DNA of 64,000 bases, from assembly GCF_029892285.1 (NCBI RefSeq), contig NZ_JARXVM010000008.1:124001-188000 (forward strand), read 5' to 3'. The notes below the pieces were generated by a model. That model ran no database searches. It was not told where the DNA came from and saw only the letters and a program-made list of their open reading frames with translations. This document shows, one piece after another, positions 45,737-52,809 of this stretch. How positions within the stretch are numbered: the stretch's first letter is position 1; each line of letters begins with the position of its first letter. A program made the translations under genes and the position numbers. This DNA comes from Rhizobium sp. SG_E_25_P2 (GTDB lineage Bacteria > Pseudomonadota > Alphaproteobacteria > Rhizobiales > Rhizobiaceae).

Positions 45737-46342
45737 TCAGCTGGATTGAAGTTCTTGAATCCAAGTATGCCCCGGATGCAGCACCTCCAGCCATCGACAG
45801 AGGGCGAATTTCTCGTTGAATTCGAGGCGAGGTAAGGCGTTGCGGAAGTCCCGATGATCTTTCTCGCGGGCGTGCCTAGCTTTGAAGAGCAGGACGATAT
45901 GCGGCGCCAGATATCGGATGCCGCCGGCTGTTGCGCGTATGGCTTTGGCTCTCGGAAGAGTGAAGGATGGATCGCGCTTGTAGACCCACATGTCCGACGA
46001 ACCCCGATCGACCATCATGTCGACGCGCCAGCGCCCGGCGCCAACATCCGCGCCCCAGTGCTGCCAAACATCCGTGGGCAGCGGTTCCACTAGAGGGATA
46101 TGGTCAAGTTTGCCATCCTTCGCGGTGAAGAATTCCAGATCCGACAGGACGCCGCGATAGCGTTGGGCCTGGCAGGCAAGTACCGAGAACTCCAAGTCTT
46201 CATGCGCACGGGTCGGCTCACCGTGCCAAAGATCCAGGGCCCAGCCGCCTACGACATACCAGTCGGTGTCTGATACGCCGAGACGGGCAAACAATTCATC
46301 CGGGGACCATGGTTCCCAAGCGTCATCTGGTGGTGGCTGCAA
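45737..46342 (-). CDS. nucleotidyltransferase-like protein (aminoglycoside 2''-adenylyltransferase-like fold)
   Basis: 201 residues. The segment WYVVGGWALDLWHGEPTRAH followed by EDLEF is the nucleotidyltransferase active-site pattern (GGWA..D, then H-x-D-x-E), seen in ANT(2'')- and LinA-like enzymes. Activity on an antibiotic is not implied; many such genes in soil bacteria have unknown substrates. The apparent start is TTG (46342) with AGGAG 12 bp upstream. It is flanked on both sides by CTGTCGCAAAA repeats, which suggests acquisition as a unit. Confidence 0.75.
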   Translation of the reverse strand: MQPPPDDAWEPWSPDELFARLGVSDTDWYVVGGWALDLWHGEPTRAHEDLEFSVLACQAQRYRGVLSDLEFFTAKDGKLDHIPLVEPLPTDVWQHWGADVGAGRWRVDMMVDRGSSDMWVYKRDPSFTLPRAKAIRATAGGIRYLAPHIVLLFKARHAREKDHRDFRNALPRLEFNEKFALCRWLEVLHPGHTWIQELQSS

Positions 46343-46426
46343 TGAAGCGGTGCTCCTGAACGGACGAAAACGCCTGATACTTCAACTGATCCCCCATGTT
46401 CAATAGCGGCTTTGGGCTCAAACTGG

Positions 46427-46478
46427 CTGTCGCAAAACTCCCAATTAAAATTTCAATTTTGCGCCTGATATTTGCAAC
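46427..46478. repeat. direct copy of the CTGTCGCAAAA repeat
   Basis: CTGTCGCAAAACTCC, then TCAATTTTGCG and TTTGCAAC, in the same order and orientation as at 45601-45652. It lies 84 bp upstream of the nucleotidyltransferase start. The region 46343-46649 otherwise holds only this and a half family A repeat. Confidence 0.7.
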
Positions 46479-46530
46479 GCAAGACACAGGCGCCCACGAC
46501 CATCAAAATCCCAGGTTCGAGCCGACTGGG

Positions 46531-46583
46531 CCACCTTCGCCCCGCATGCGCGGGGGAAAGGTGGCGGCAGCCGGATGAGGGGC
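46531..46583. repeat. half copy of family A palindromic repeat
   Basis: Only the right half is present: CCACCTTCGCCCCGC hairpin, then GGTGGCGGCAGCCGGATGAG. It lies just after the nucleoside hydrolase gene (stop at 46650, minus strand). Confidence 0.8.
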
Positions 46584-46649
46584 CGGGGACGCCACAATGA
46601 AAATATCCCCGCAGCCCAAAAAGCGCAGGCGCGCTTGGGGAGCCGGATT

Positions 46650-47600
46650 TCAAGTCCGGACCAGCGTCTCGCACACAAGCGTCATCGCGCCTTCGGCATC
46701 GATGCCGACGCAGCCGAGCTGGCTTTTCTGGCCGTCCCAGGCGCTCGGGCCAAAACCCATGCCGTCGGGCTTCTGCATGGTCTTGCCTTCGCCCAGGCCT
46801 TCGGTGAAGACGCGGATCACGCCGGAGCGGGTGGTGAACAATTCGGGGGCGACGACATAGAGGCAGGCGCAGGTGTCGTGCACCACCATCGAATCCTTGA
46901 AATGGCCGTCGTAGAAATCGATGTAGAACTGGCTCAGACGGTCGAGCAGCTTGACGGCGTCGTCGCCCTGACGGGCGAGGTCGCCGAGCTGGCTGCGGCT
47001 CATCACCAGCTTCAACGTCACGTCGAGCGGCACCAGCACGACATCCCAGGGCGCGATCATCACTGCGTCGGCCGCAGCCGCGTCGCCGTGGATATTGGCT
47101 TCAGCGGCGGGCGTGACATTGCCGGGAACATCGAGCGCGCCGCCCATAATCACCACCTGCTTGACGAGGCCTGTGATCTCAGGCGCTTTTTTCAGCGCAT
47201 TGGCGAGATTGGTCATGCGGCCCACGGCCACCAGCGTCACCTCGCCCGGATTCGCCTTCACCGTCTCGATGATGAAATCTTCGGCCGCGCGCGGGTCGAG
47301 AGGAACGTCGGAGACGTCGGGCACGCCGATATTGCCGAGCCCGTCATCGCCATGGATATGCTTGGGGTAAGGATGAACCTCTTCGCCTGGCAGATATTTG
47401 ACGCCCGCGCCTTTGGCGACGGGGGCGGCGATCTTCCATTCACGCTTGAGATAGAGCGCGTTGCGCGTCGTCGTCTCGATTGCGGCGTTGCCGAAGGTGG
47501 TGGTCACACCGATCAGGTCGATGTCGGGATGTTTCTCCAGCAACAACAGCGCCATCGCGTCGTCGACGCCCGGATCCGTGTCGAATATCACCTTATGCAT
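46650..47600 (-). CDS. nucleoside hydrolase (IunH/Rih type)
   Basis: 316 residues. The N terminus KVIFDTDPGVDDAMALL is the calcium- and ribose-binding signature of inosine-uridine nucleoside hydrolases; NIHGDAAAADAV and the C-terminal DTCACLYV segment supply further ribose or base contacts. It cleaves nucleosides to base and ribose in the cytoplasm. The ATG at 47600 follows AGAGGTC. No nucleoside transporter lies beside it. It is 76 bp downstream of cobE on the same strand. Confidence 0.93.
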   Translation of the reverse strand: MHKVIFDTDPGVDDAMALLLLEKHPDIDLIGVTTTFGNAAIETTTRNALYLKREWKIAAPVAKGAGVKYLPGEEVHPYPKHIHGDDGLGNIGVPDVSDVPLDPRAAEDFIIETVKANPGEVTLVAVGRMTNLANALKKAPEITGLVKQVVIMGGALDVPGNVTPAAEANIHGDAAAADAVMIAPWDVVLVPLDVTLKLVMSRSQLGDLARQGDDAVKLLDRLSQFYIDFYDGHFKDSMVVHDTCACLYVVAPELFTTRSGVIRVFTEGLGEGKTMQKPDGMGFGPSAWDGQKSQLGCVGIDAEGAMTLVCETLVRT

Positions 47601-47676
47601 GCCTGACCTCTTTCTGTCGTCGTTTCCCGGCGAGCATTGGCAAAGGGCGAGCAAAAACGCCAGCAATTTTTACCGA

Positions 47677-48066
47677 TCAGTCAAAAGACCGCGCCAGCGC
47701 CAGGGTCACGCGGCGCATCAGCCGTTTTTCAATCAGCAGTTCCGCCCCCTCTCCCGCCAGCGCAAGCGCTGCGGCTTCGGCGACGCCATGGCACCCCATC
47801 AGACGAAAGATGGTTTCGGACGGTTTTTTGAGACGCGGCGTCTCGCGCTCCAGCCGCTCGGCGGAGAACAACATGACGGGACGCCCAAACAGGGTCTCGA
47901 CGCGACCCACAGCAGGGTGGTCGGCCCGGCGGTCGATCGTGCTGACACCAGCGAGATCGGCCGGCGTCAGACCGAGTTCCGAGAACAGCTCGGCGATGGC
48001 GTCGACGGCGTCACCTGCCGCAGCGGCTTCCGACAAGCCGAAACCGAGCCAGAGCCGAGCCGCCAT
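47677..48066 (-). CDS. cobE: cobalamin biosynthesis protein CobE (CbiG C-terminal-like)
   Basis: 129 residues. It has the CbiG_C/CobE layout: a start LWLGFGLSEAA, GVSTIDRRADHPAVGRV in the middle and the diagnostic GCHGVAEAAALALAG near residue 95. CobE acts in the aerobic route near the precorrin methylations, and its exact step is debated. It is isolated from the other cob genes here and begins 1 bp after the stop of a sulfotransferase-like gene (TGACATG), a sign of translational coupling. No strong ribosome site of its own is visible. Confidence 0.85.
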   Translation of the reverse strand: MAARLWLGFGLSEAAAAGDAVDAIAELFSELGLTPADLAGVSTIDRRADHPAVGRVETLFGRPVMLFSAERLERETPRLKKPSETIFRLMGCHGVAEAAALALAGEGAELLIEKRLMRRVTLALARSFD

Positions 48067-48067
48067 G

Positions 48068-48997
48068 TCAGACTGCCGAACTGAGGGCCGGCTGCACCCG
48101 TCGCGGCGCAATGGCGTCGCGATCCGTCTGATAACGCGCCTTCAACGTCGCCGCCATGTCTTCCGGCATCACCAGTTTCGGCGACCGCGAAAAACGTTCG
48201 AGCGGCAACAGCGCGTAACGCCGGCCGATCTGATGAATGCGCGCCCGCCAGCGTGGATTGGGCGAAATCCGCGTCGCCAGCGCGCTCCAGCGCCGATAGC
48301 GCTCCACCATGCCGGAGCCGATGGAGATATTCTTGTTGGGCAATTCGCGACCCTTGTCGCCGAGCGCGGCCATCACATCCGGAAACATTGTCCGGAGAAA
48401 CCCGATGGGATCGGCGATCATGTCGGCATGGTCGAAAATGCCGACCCGGCCAGGCTCGAAATGCCGGCGCAGCGCCGAAACGGGCGCTTCCCAACTCATG
48501 CCCTTGAAATCATAGCCGCGTAGAAACTCCGAAAAGCGCATGGCGCTGCCCATGCGCACCTGCTGCACATACCAGGACGGCAGGAAACCCGCATAGTCGC
48601 GGATCACGAAGCGGACATCAACATCGTAATCCTGCAGCGCCAGATGCAGGCGCTCGGCCCGCTCTTCGGCGCTTTCATAGAATTTCCGTCTCGGCCCCAT
48701 GAAGGGTTTGCCAAGCAAGTTCTCGTTGGAGATGATCAGCGTATGACAGCCGGTTTCGGCGCGAATCTGCTCGATCACTTCGCCGATTCGAAAACGATAG
48801 GCCTGATTGTCGTTTTCCGGCTTCGACATTTCGCCGAGCAGGATGCGGATATCGTCCTTGACCCGCTTTTTGCGCGACACCGCGGGACAGTAAAATCCCT
48901 TTTCCAACAGGAGCGGTCGGTTGGCGTAAAGCAGGTGCTGGAAACTCGTGGATCCCGTCTTGGGCGCCCCGCAATGCAGGATGATCCTGGCCTTCAT
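48068..48997 (-). CDS. sulfotransferase-like protein
   Basis: 309 residues. IILHCGAPKTGSTSFQHLLY at the N terminus is a PAPS-binding loop, and VRFVIRDYAGFLPSWYVQQVRMG matches the second (3'-phosphate) motif. It shares this layout with the island gene at 29288-30139. The start codon ATG at 48997 is preceded by a weak GGAAAGACG. It is directly coupled to cobE, an unexpected partner. Divergent from the TauE/SafE gene. Confidence 0.8.
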   Translation of the reverse strand: MKARIILHCGAPKTGSTSFQHLLYANRPLLLEKGFYCPAVSRKKRVKDDIRILLGEMSKPENDNQAYRFRIGEVIEQIRAETGCHTLIISNENLLGKPFMGPRRKFYESAEERAERLHLALQDYDVDVRFVIRDYAGFLPSWYVQQVRMGSAMRFSEFLRGYDFKGMSWEAPVSALRRHFEPGRVGIFDHADMIADPIGFLRTMFPDVMAALGDKGRELPNKNISIGSGMVERYRRWSALATRISPNPRWRARIHQIGRRYALLPLERFSRSPKLVMPEDMAATLKARYQTDRDAIAPRRVQPALSSAV

Positions 48998-49149
48998 TCA
49001 CATCGTCTTTCCTATTCCAGTGTGGCGCTTTTGACACCGGTCAGGCGCCGGGGTCAAGAGAAAGCCGGTTTCCTCCTCCGACACGGTGAACGCGCTTGAA
49101 ACGGCTCGTCGCGGGTGGCATGGGACGGACAGCCACAGGATGTACATCT

Positions 49150-49935
49150 TTGCCCGAAATCACGCTTGCTCTCCTCGCCTTTCTGTTCGCCGCCGCCTTC
49201 CTCGCCGGCTTCATCGACGCCATCGCCGGCGGCGGCGGCATGATCACCGTGCCGGCCATGCTGATCGCCGGCTTTGCGCCGATCGAAACGCTCGGCACCA
49301 ACAAGCTGCAGTCGCTGTTCGGCTCAGGTTCGGCGACACTGGCCTATGCGCGCGGCGGCCATGTCGAGCTGAAGACGCAATTGCCGATGGCGCTGATGTC
49401 GGCGCTCGGGGCGGCGCTCGGCGCTGTGCTCACCACCTTCATTCCGGGCGATGTGCTGAAAGCGCTGATGCCGCTTCTGTTGATCGCCATCGCGCTCTAT
49501 TTCGGCTTCAAGCCGAGGATCAGCGACGACGACCAGCATCGCCGCATCACCCCCTTCCTGTTCGGGCTGACCATCGTGCCGCTGATCGGCTTTTACGACG
49601 GCGTGTTCGGCCCCGGCACCGGCTCCTTTTTCATGCTGGCCTTCGTGACGCTGGCCGGTTTCGGCCTGCTCAAGGCCACGGCGCATACCAAAATGCTGAA
49701 CTTCGCCTCCAATATCGGCGCCTTCCTCGTCTTCGCGATCTCCGGCGTGATCTCCTGGAAAACCGGCCTGGTGATGGGCGCAGGTCAGTTTCTCGGCGCC
49801 CAGCTCGGCTCGAAGCTCGCGATGAGAAGCGGCGCAAAGATCATCAAGCCGCTGCTTGTGGTCACCTGCATCGCGCTGGCGGTCAAGCTTCTGTCCGACC
49901 CCGCCAATCCTGTCAGGATCTGGCTGGGAGTTTGA
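49150..49935 (+). CDS. TauE/SafE-family sulfite exporter-like permease
   Basis: About 261 residues with eight predicted membrane helices. FLAGFIDAIAGGGGMITVPAML and the second repeat IGFYDGVFGPGTGSFFML are the twin family motifs. Members export sulfite or organosulfonates, but most are uncharacterised. The start is uncertain: TTG at 49150 with AGGA 9 bp upstream gives the usual short N terminus, while ATG at 49120 and TTG at 49096 are in frame. Divergent from a sulfotransferase-like gene, an interesting but possibly chance sulfur link. Confidence 0.88.
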   Translation: MPEITLALLAFLFAAAFLAGFIDAIAGGGGMITVPAMLIAGFAPIETLGTNKLQSLFGSGSATLAYARGGHVELKTQLPMALMSALGAALGAVLTTFIPGDVLKALMPLLLIAIALYFGFKPRISDDDQHRRITPFLFGLTIVPLIGFYDGVFGPGTGSFFMLAFVTLAGFGLLKATAHTKMLNFASNIGAFLVFAISGVISWKTGLVMGAGQFLGAQLGSKLAMRSGAKIIKPLLVVTCIALAVKLLSDPANPVRIWLGV

Positions 49936-49988
49936 TTGCCGGAACAGCGTATAATGCCTATATTGGCTGAGAATTCAGGGAGCGCGCC

Positions 49989-50249
49989 ATGCCCTTCACC
50001 ATTCATCTCGACACAGAACTGAAAACCTTCGTTGACGAGGAGGTGAAATCTGGCCGTCATGAAAGCCCCGACGAAGTGATCAGCAACGCGCTCCGCGAGA
50101 TGAAGCTGAGGCAGGAAGCGTTTACAGCGCTTCGCGCTCATGTTTCCCAAGGCGCGCTCGAGGCGGATCTGGGACATTTCGAAGACGACTTCGACCTCGA
50201 ACAGCTCATCGCCGATCTTGATCACCATGGCGGTCAGGCCGCCGAATGA
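49989..50249 (+). CDS. parD: ParD-type antitoxin
   Basis: 86 residues. The N-terminal ribbon-helix-helix (MPFTIHLDTELKTFVDEEV... SPDEVISNALREMKLR, residues 1-45) binds DNA and dimerises; the acidic C-terminal part (ADLGHFEDDFDLEQL) would wrap the toxin. The start has a GGGAGCGCGCC site. The stop overlaps the toxin start by 4 bp (ATGA), the standard order of type II pairs. Confidence 0.9.
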   Translation: MPFTIHLDTELKTFVDEEVKSGRHESPDEVISNALREMKLRQEAFTALRAHVSQGALEADLGHFEDDFDLEQLIADLDHHGGQAAE

Positions 50250-50539
50250 CGCGGTTCAGGCTGACCAGAACAGCGGCAGCCGATCTCAGGAGCATCGGCC
50301 ATTACACCGAAGCGAAGTGGGGCAGGAAGCAGCGCAACGCCTATCTGCGGGCAATGAATGCGCGCTTTCTTTGGCTGGCCGAAAATCCTCATTTGGGTCG
50401 CCGGAGAGACGACGTGCGTGAAGGCTGTTTTTCGTTTGCGCAGGGACAGCACCTGATATTCTACAGACTTGGCGCCGAGTGCATCGAGATCCTTCCCATT
50501 CCCCAAGCCCGCATGGACCATCCTTTGCGTGTTCCGTAG
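50246..50539 (+). CDS. parE: ParE/RelE-superfamily toxin
   Basis: 97 residues. It opens FRLTRTAAADLRSIGHYTEAKWG, the N-terminal strand-helix of the family, with WLAENPHLGRRRDDVREG and a C-terminal HLIFYRLGAECIEILPIPQARMD that matches ParE-type toxins (predicted gyrase inhibitor). It overlaps the antitoxin gene. The target is inferred from family only. Confidence 0.9.
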   Translation: MTRFRLTRTAAADLRSIGHYTEAKWGRKQRNAYLRAMNARFLWLAENPHLGRRRDDVREGCFSFAQGQHLIFYRLGAECIEILPIPQARMDHPLRVP

Positions 50540-50550
50540 CGACCGTCGCC

Positions 50551-50973
50551 TCAATGCTCCCCGTGGCAGCGCCGATGATCGCTCAGCACCTCGATGATCC
50601 GGCACTCTCCCGCCGTCCCGCCCCGATGATCTGACAGCATCCGCTCCAGCTCCGCCTCCAGCCGTTTCAGTTTTTCGATCCGCCGCCTCACGTCGTCGAG
50701 ACGGTCGCGGGCGATGGCGTCGGCGCGTGAGCAGGGCTTTTCCGGATGTTCCGACAAGTCGAGCAAGCCGCGGATCGCCTCGATCGAAAAGCCCATGTCA
50801 CGGGCATGGGCGATGAAGCCGAGACGATCGCGCGCCGTCTCGCCATAGCGGCGCTGGCCACCCTCGCTGCGCGGCGGCGCCGTCATCAGGCCGATCTCCT
50901 CGTAATAGCGGATGGTGGGAACCTTGACGCCCGTCAATTTCGCCAGATCGCCGATCGAAAATTCTTTGAGCAT
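50551..50973 (-). CDS. MerR-family metal-responsive regulator
   Basis: 140 residues. The N-terminal winged helix is FSIGDLAKLTGVKVPTIRYYEEIGLM; a dimerisation helix follows (about 75-115). Possible metal ligands are Cys81 (EKPCSRAD), Cys123 (GECRI) and the C-terminal RRCHGEH, a pattern close to the Zn/Cd/Pb-type branch. It is divergent from a CDF efflux gene with a MerR-type promoter between them, so efflux control is likely. Confidence 0.9.
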   Translation of the reverse strand: MLKEFSIGDLAKLTGVKVPTIRYYEEIGLMTAPPRSEGGQRRYGETARDRLGFIAHARDMGFSIEAIRGLLDLSEHPEKPCSRADAIARDRLDDVRRRIEKLKRLEAELERMLSDHRGGTAGECRIIEVLSDHRRCHGEH

Positions 50974-50977
50974 GCGC

Positions 50978-51008
50978 TTGACCCTCTAGTCACTAGAGGG
51001 ATTATGGG
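50978..51008 (+). promoter_or_regulatory. MerR-type promoter and operator of the CDF gene
   Basis: A -35 box TTGACC (50978-50983) and a -10 box TATGGG (51003-51008) are separated by 19 bp, the long spacer typical of MerR-controlled promoters. Between them sits the perfect dyad CCCTCTAGTCACTAGAGGG (50982-51000; 8-bp arms, 3-bp centre). Confidence 0.88.
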
Positions 51009-51042
51009 TAGCGTCCGCAGCAAATACAAGAGGAAGACCGAT

Positions 51043-51714
51043 ATGGGCGCCGGACACGACCACAACCATTCCTTCGAAGGGCTCGACCCCATCTATCAGC
51101 GCCGACTGAAAATCGTCATCGCTATCAATGCTCTGGGTTTCGCCGTTGAAATGGTCGCGGGGCAACTCGGCGGCTCGCAGGCGCTGAAAGTCGATTCGCT
51201 CGATTTTCTTGCCGATGCACTCACTTATGCGCTGTCTTTCGCCGTGATCGGCATGAGCTTGAAGATCCGCGCCCGCGCCGCACTGGTCAAAGGCGTATCG
51301 CTGGTGTTGATCGGCCTCTGGGTGGCCGGCTCGACTGTGTATCGCATCTTCTATCTCAACCAACCCAGCGCTGAGACGATGGGGCTGATCGGCATGCTGG
51401 CCTTCGCCGCCAATCTCGCCACCGTGCAGCTGTTGATCCGCTACAAGGATGGCGACGCCAATGTCCGCTCGGTCTGGCTATGCTCGCGCAATGACGCGAT
51501 CGGCAATGTCATCGTTGTCATCGCCGGCCTCGGCGTCTGGGGCACCGGCACGCCCTGGCCCGATCTGATCGTCGCCGCCATCATGGCCGGCCTGTTCCTC
51601 TGGTCATCCGTCCAGATTCTCACCCAGGCCCGCGAGGAACTGAGGGAGGCGGAACAGGGCGGACACGATCACGATCATCACGATCATGCGCATGGCCACG
51701 ACCACGCGCATTGA
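51043..51714 (+). CDS. CDF-family metal cation efflux protein
   Basis: 223 residues with five or six predicted helices and His-rich ends (GHDHNH at the start, HDHDHHDHAHGHDHAH at the end). The TM2 metal site is D54-xxx-D58 in DSLDFLADAL. In TM5 the usual HxxxD is replaced by C147-xxx-D151 in WLCSRNDAIGN. A separate cytoplasmic domain is short or absent. The ATG at 51043 follows AGAGGAAG and lies 34 bp after the -10 box; the longer frame from 50746 covers the divergent merR and is rejected. The metal is unknown. Confidence 0.9.
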   Translation: MGAGHDHNHSFEGLDPIYQRRLKIVIAINALGFAVEMVAGQLGGSQALKVDSLDFLADALTYALSFAVIGMSLKIRARAALVKGVSLVLIGLWVAGSTVYRIFYLNQPSAETMGLIGMLAFAANLATVQLLIRYKDGDANVRSVWLCSRNDAIGNVIVVIAGLGVWGTGTPWPDLIVAAIMAGLFLWSSVQILTQAREELREAEQGGHDHDHHDHAHGHDHAH

Positions 51715-51734
51715 GCATAACCAATGGCGGGGCG

Positions 51735-52370
51735 TCAGAATTCAACGCCCTGCTGGCCCTTGATGCCCGAGCGGAACGGATGCTTGATCAGCTCCATTTC
51801 GGTGACGAGATCGGCGATCTCGATCAACTCGTCCTTGGCGTTGCGGCCGGTCAGCACGACATGGCACATCGGCGGCTTCTCCTGCGTGAGGAACTCGACG
51901 ACCTCGGCGATGTCGATATAGTCGTAGCGAAGCGCGATATTGATTTCGTCGAGCAGCACCATGGATTTCTCGCCCGAGGAAATCAGCTCCTTGGCCTTGG
52001 CCCAGGCCTTCTGGGCATGCGCCACGTCGCGGGCGCGGTCCTGGGTTTCCCAGGTAAAGCCCTCGCCCATGGTGTGGAATTCGCAGATATCGGAAAAATG
52101 CGCCTCGATCAGGTCGCGTTCGCCAGTGGCCCAGGCCCCCTTGATGAACTGGATCACCGCGCAGGGCATCTGATGGGCGATGTGGCGGAAGATCATGCCG
52201 AAACCGGCTGTCGACTTGCCCTTGCCCTTGCCGGTGTTGACGATGATCAACCCCTTCTCGCCGCTCTTGCCGGCCATGATCTTGTCACGCGCCGCCTTCT
52301 TCTTGGCCATCTTCTCGGCATGGCGGGCGTCGTCTTGGGGAGCGATAGTTTCGGAGGGGAGCTCGGTCAC
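51735..52370 (-). CDS. cobO: cob(I)yrinic acid a,c-diamide adenosyltransferase (CobO)
   Basis: 211 residues. The ATP-binding P-loop is LIIVNTGKGKGKSTAGFG; MVLLDEINIALRYDYID is the Walker B-like region and AKDELIEIADLVTEM the C-terminal family block. It adds the 5'-deoxyadenosyl group to cobalt. The start is GTG at 52370, with AAGGAA upstream. It is the last gene of the riboswitch-led run and is convergent with the CDF gene, 20 bp between stops. Confidence 0.96.
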   Translation of the reverse strand: MTELPSETIAPQDDARHAEKMAKKKAARDKIMAGKSGEKGLIIVNTGKGKGKSTAGFGMIFRHIAHQMPCAVIQFIKGAWATGERDLIEAHFSDICEFHTMGEGFTWETQDRARDVAHAQKAWAKAKELISSGEKSMVLLDEINIALRYDYIDIAEVVEFLTQEKPPMCHVVLTGRNAKDELIEIADLVTEMELIKHPFRSGIKGQQGVEF

Positions 52371-52507
52371 TCTGTCAAATTCCTTGTCAATTGGTCCGCG
52401 TGCAAACGGGTCAGGTTTGGTTGGCGTGTGCGCACGCTGTAGGCTGCCAGCAATTCCGGCTTCTAACGTTGCGCCGCCACAAACGATTTTTGCATATCGT
52501 CAGCCGA

Positions 52508-52777
52508 CTATGCAGTCCTATCATCAGGATCGATCAATGTGCGAACGTCACCCTGCGCCGCGTTTGCTTCGGCGATAGACGCGCGCAGCCGCCCGGCATT
52601 GGCGGGGCTGGATAGAAGATGACATGTCTCCATCATGCTTTCGAACTCATCTTCCGAAAGGATGACGACAGCCTTCTTCCTGTTGCGCGTGACGAACAGG
52701 GGCGCGCGATCAAGCTCGACCGCATCAAGATGAGCCGAAAGATTCTGGCGAAAGTCACTCATGCTGATATGGGGCAT
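52508..52777 (-). CDS. Phd/YefM-family antitoxin-like protein, no adjacent toxin
   Basis: 89 residues. The N terminus MPHISMSDFRQNLSAHLDAV and FVTRNRKKAVVILSEDEFESM are the Phd/YefM fold. AGGAGG lies 8 bp before the ATG at 52777. A toxin gene normally follows within a few bases, but the 137 bp to the cobO start (52371-52507) encode none. It lies 32 bp after the cobN stop, inside the cobalamin run. It may be an orphan antitoxin or a co-opted regulator. Confidence 0.82.
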   Translation of the reverse strand: MPHISMSDFRQNLSAHLDAVELDRAPLFVTRNRKKAVVILSEDEFESMMETCHLLSSPANAGRLRASIAEANAAQGDVRTLIDPDDRTA

Positions 52778-52809
52778 GACACGGTCCTCCTGCACATGTT
52801 CACCTCCTG

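Noticed and set aside
45737-46342. Calling the nucleotidyltransferase an antibiotic resistance gene
   Set aside because: Only the fold and active-site pattern are visible; the substrate cannot be inferred.
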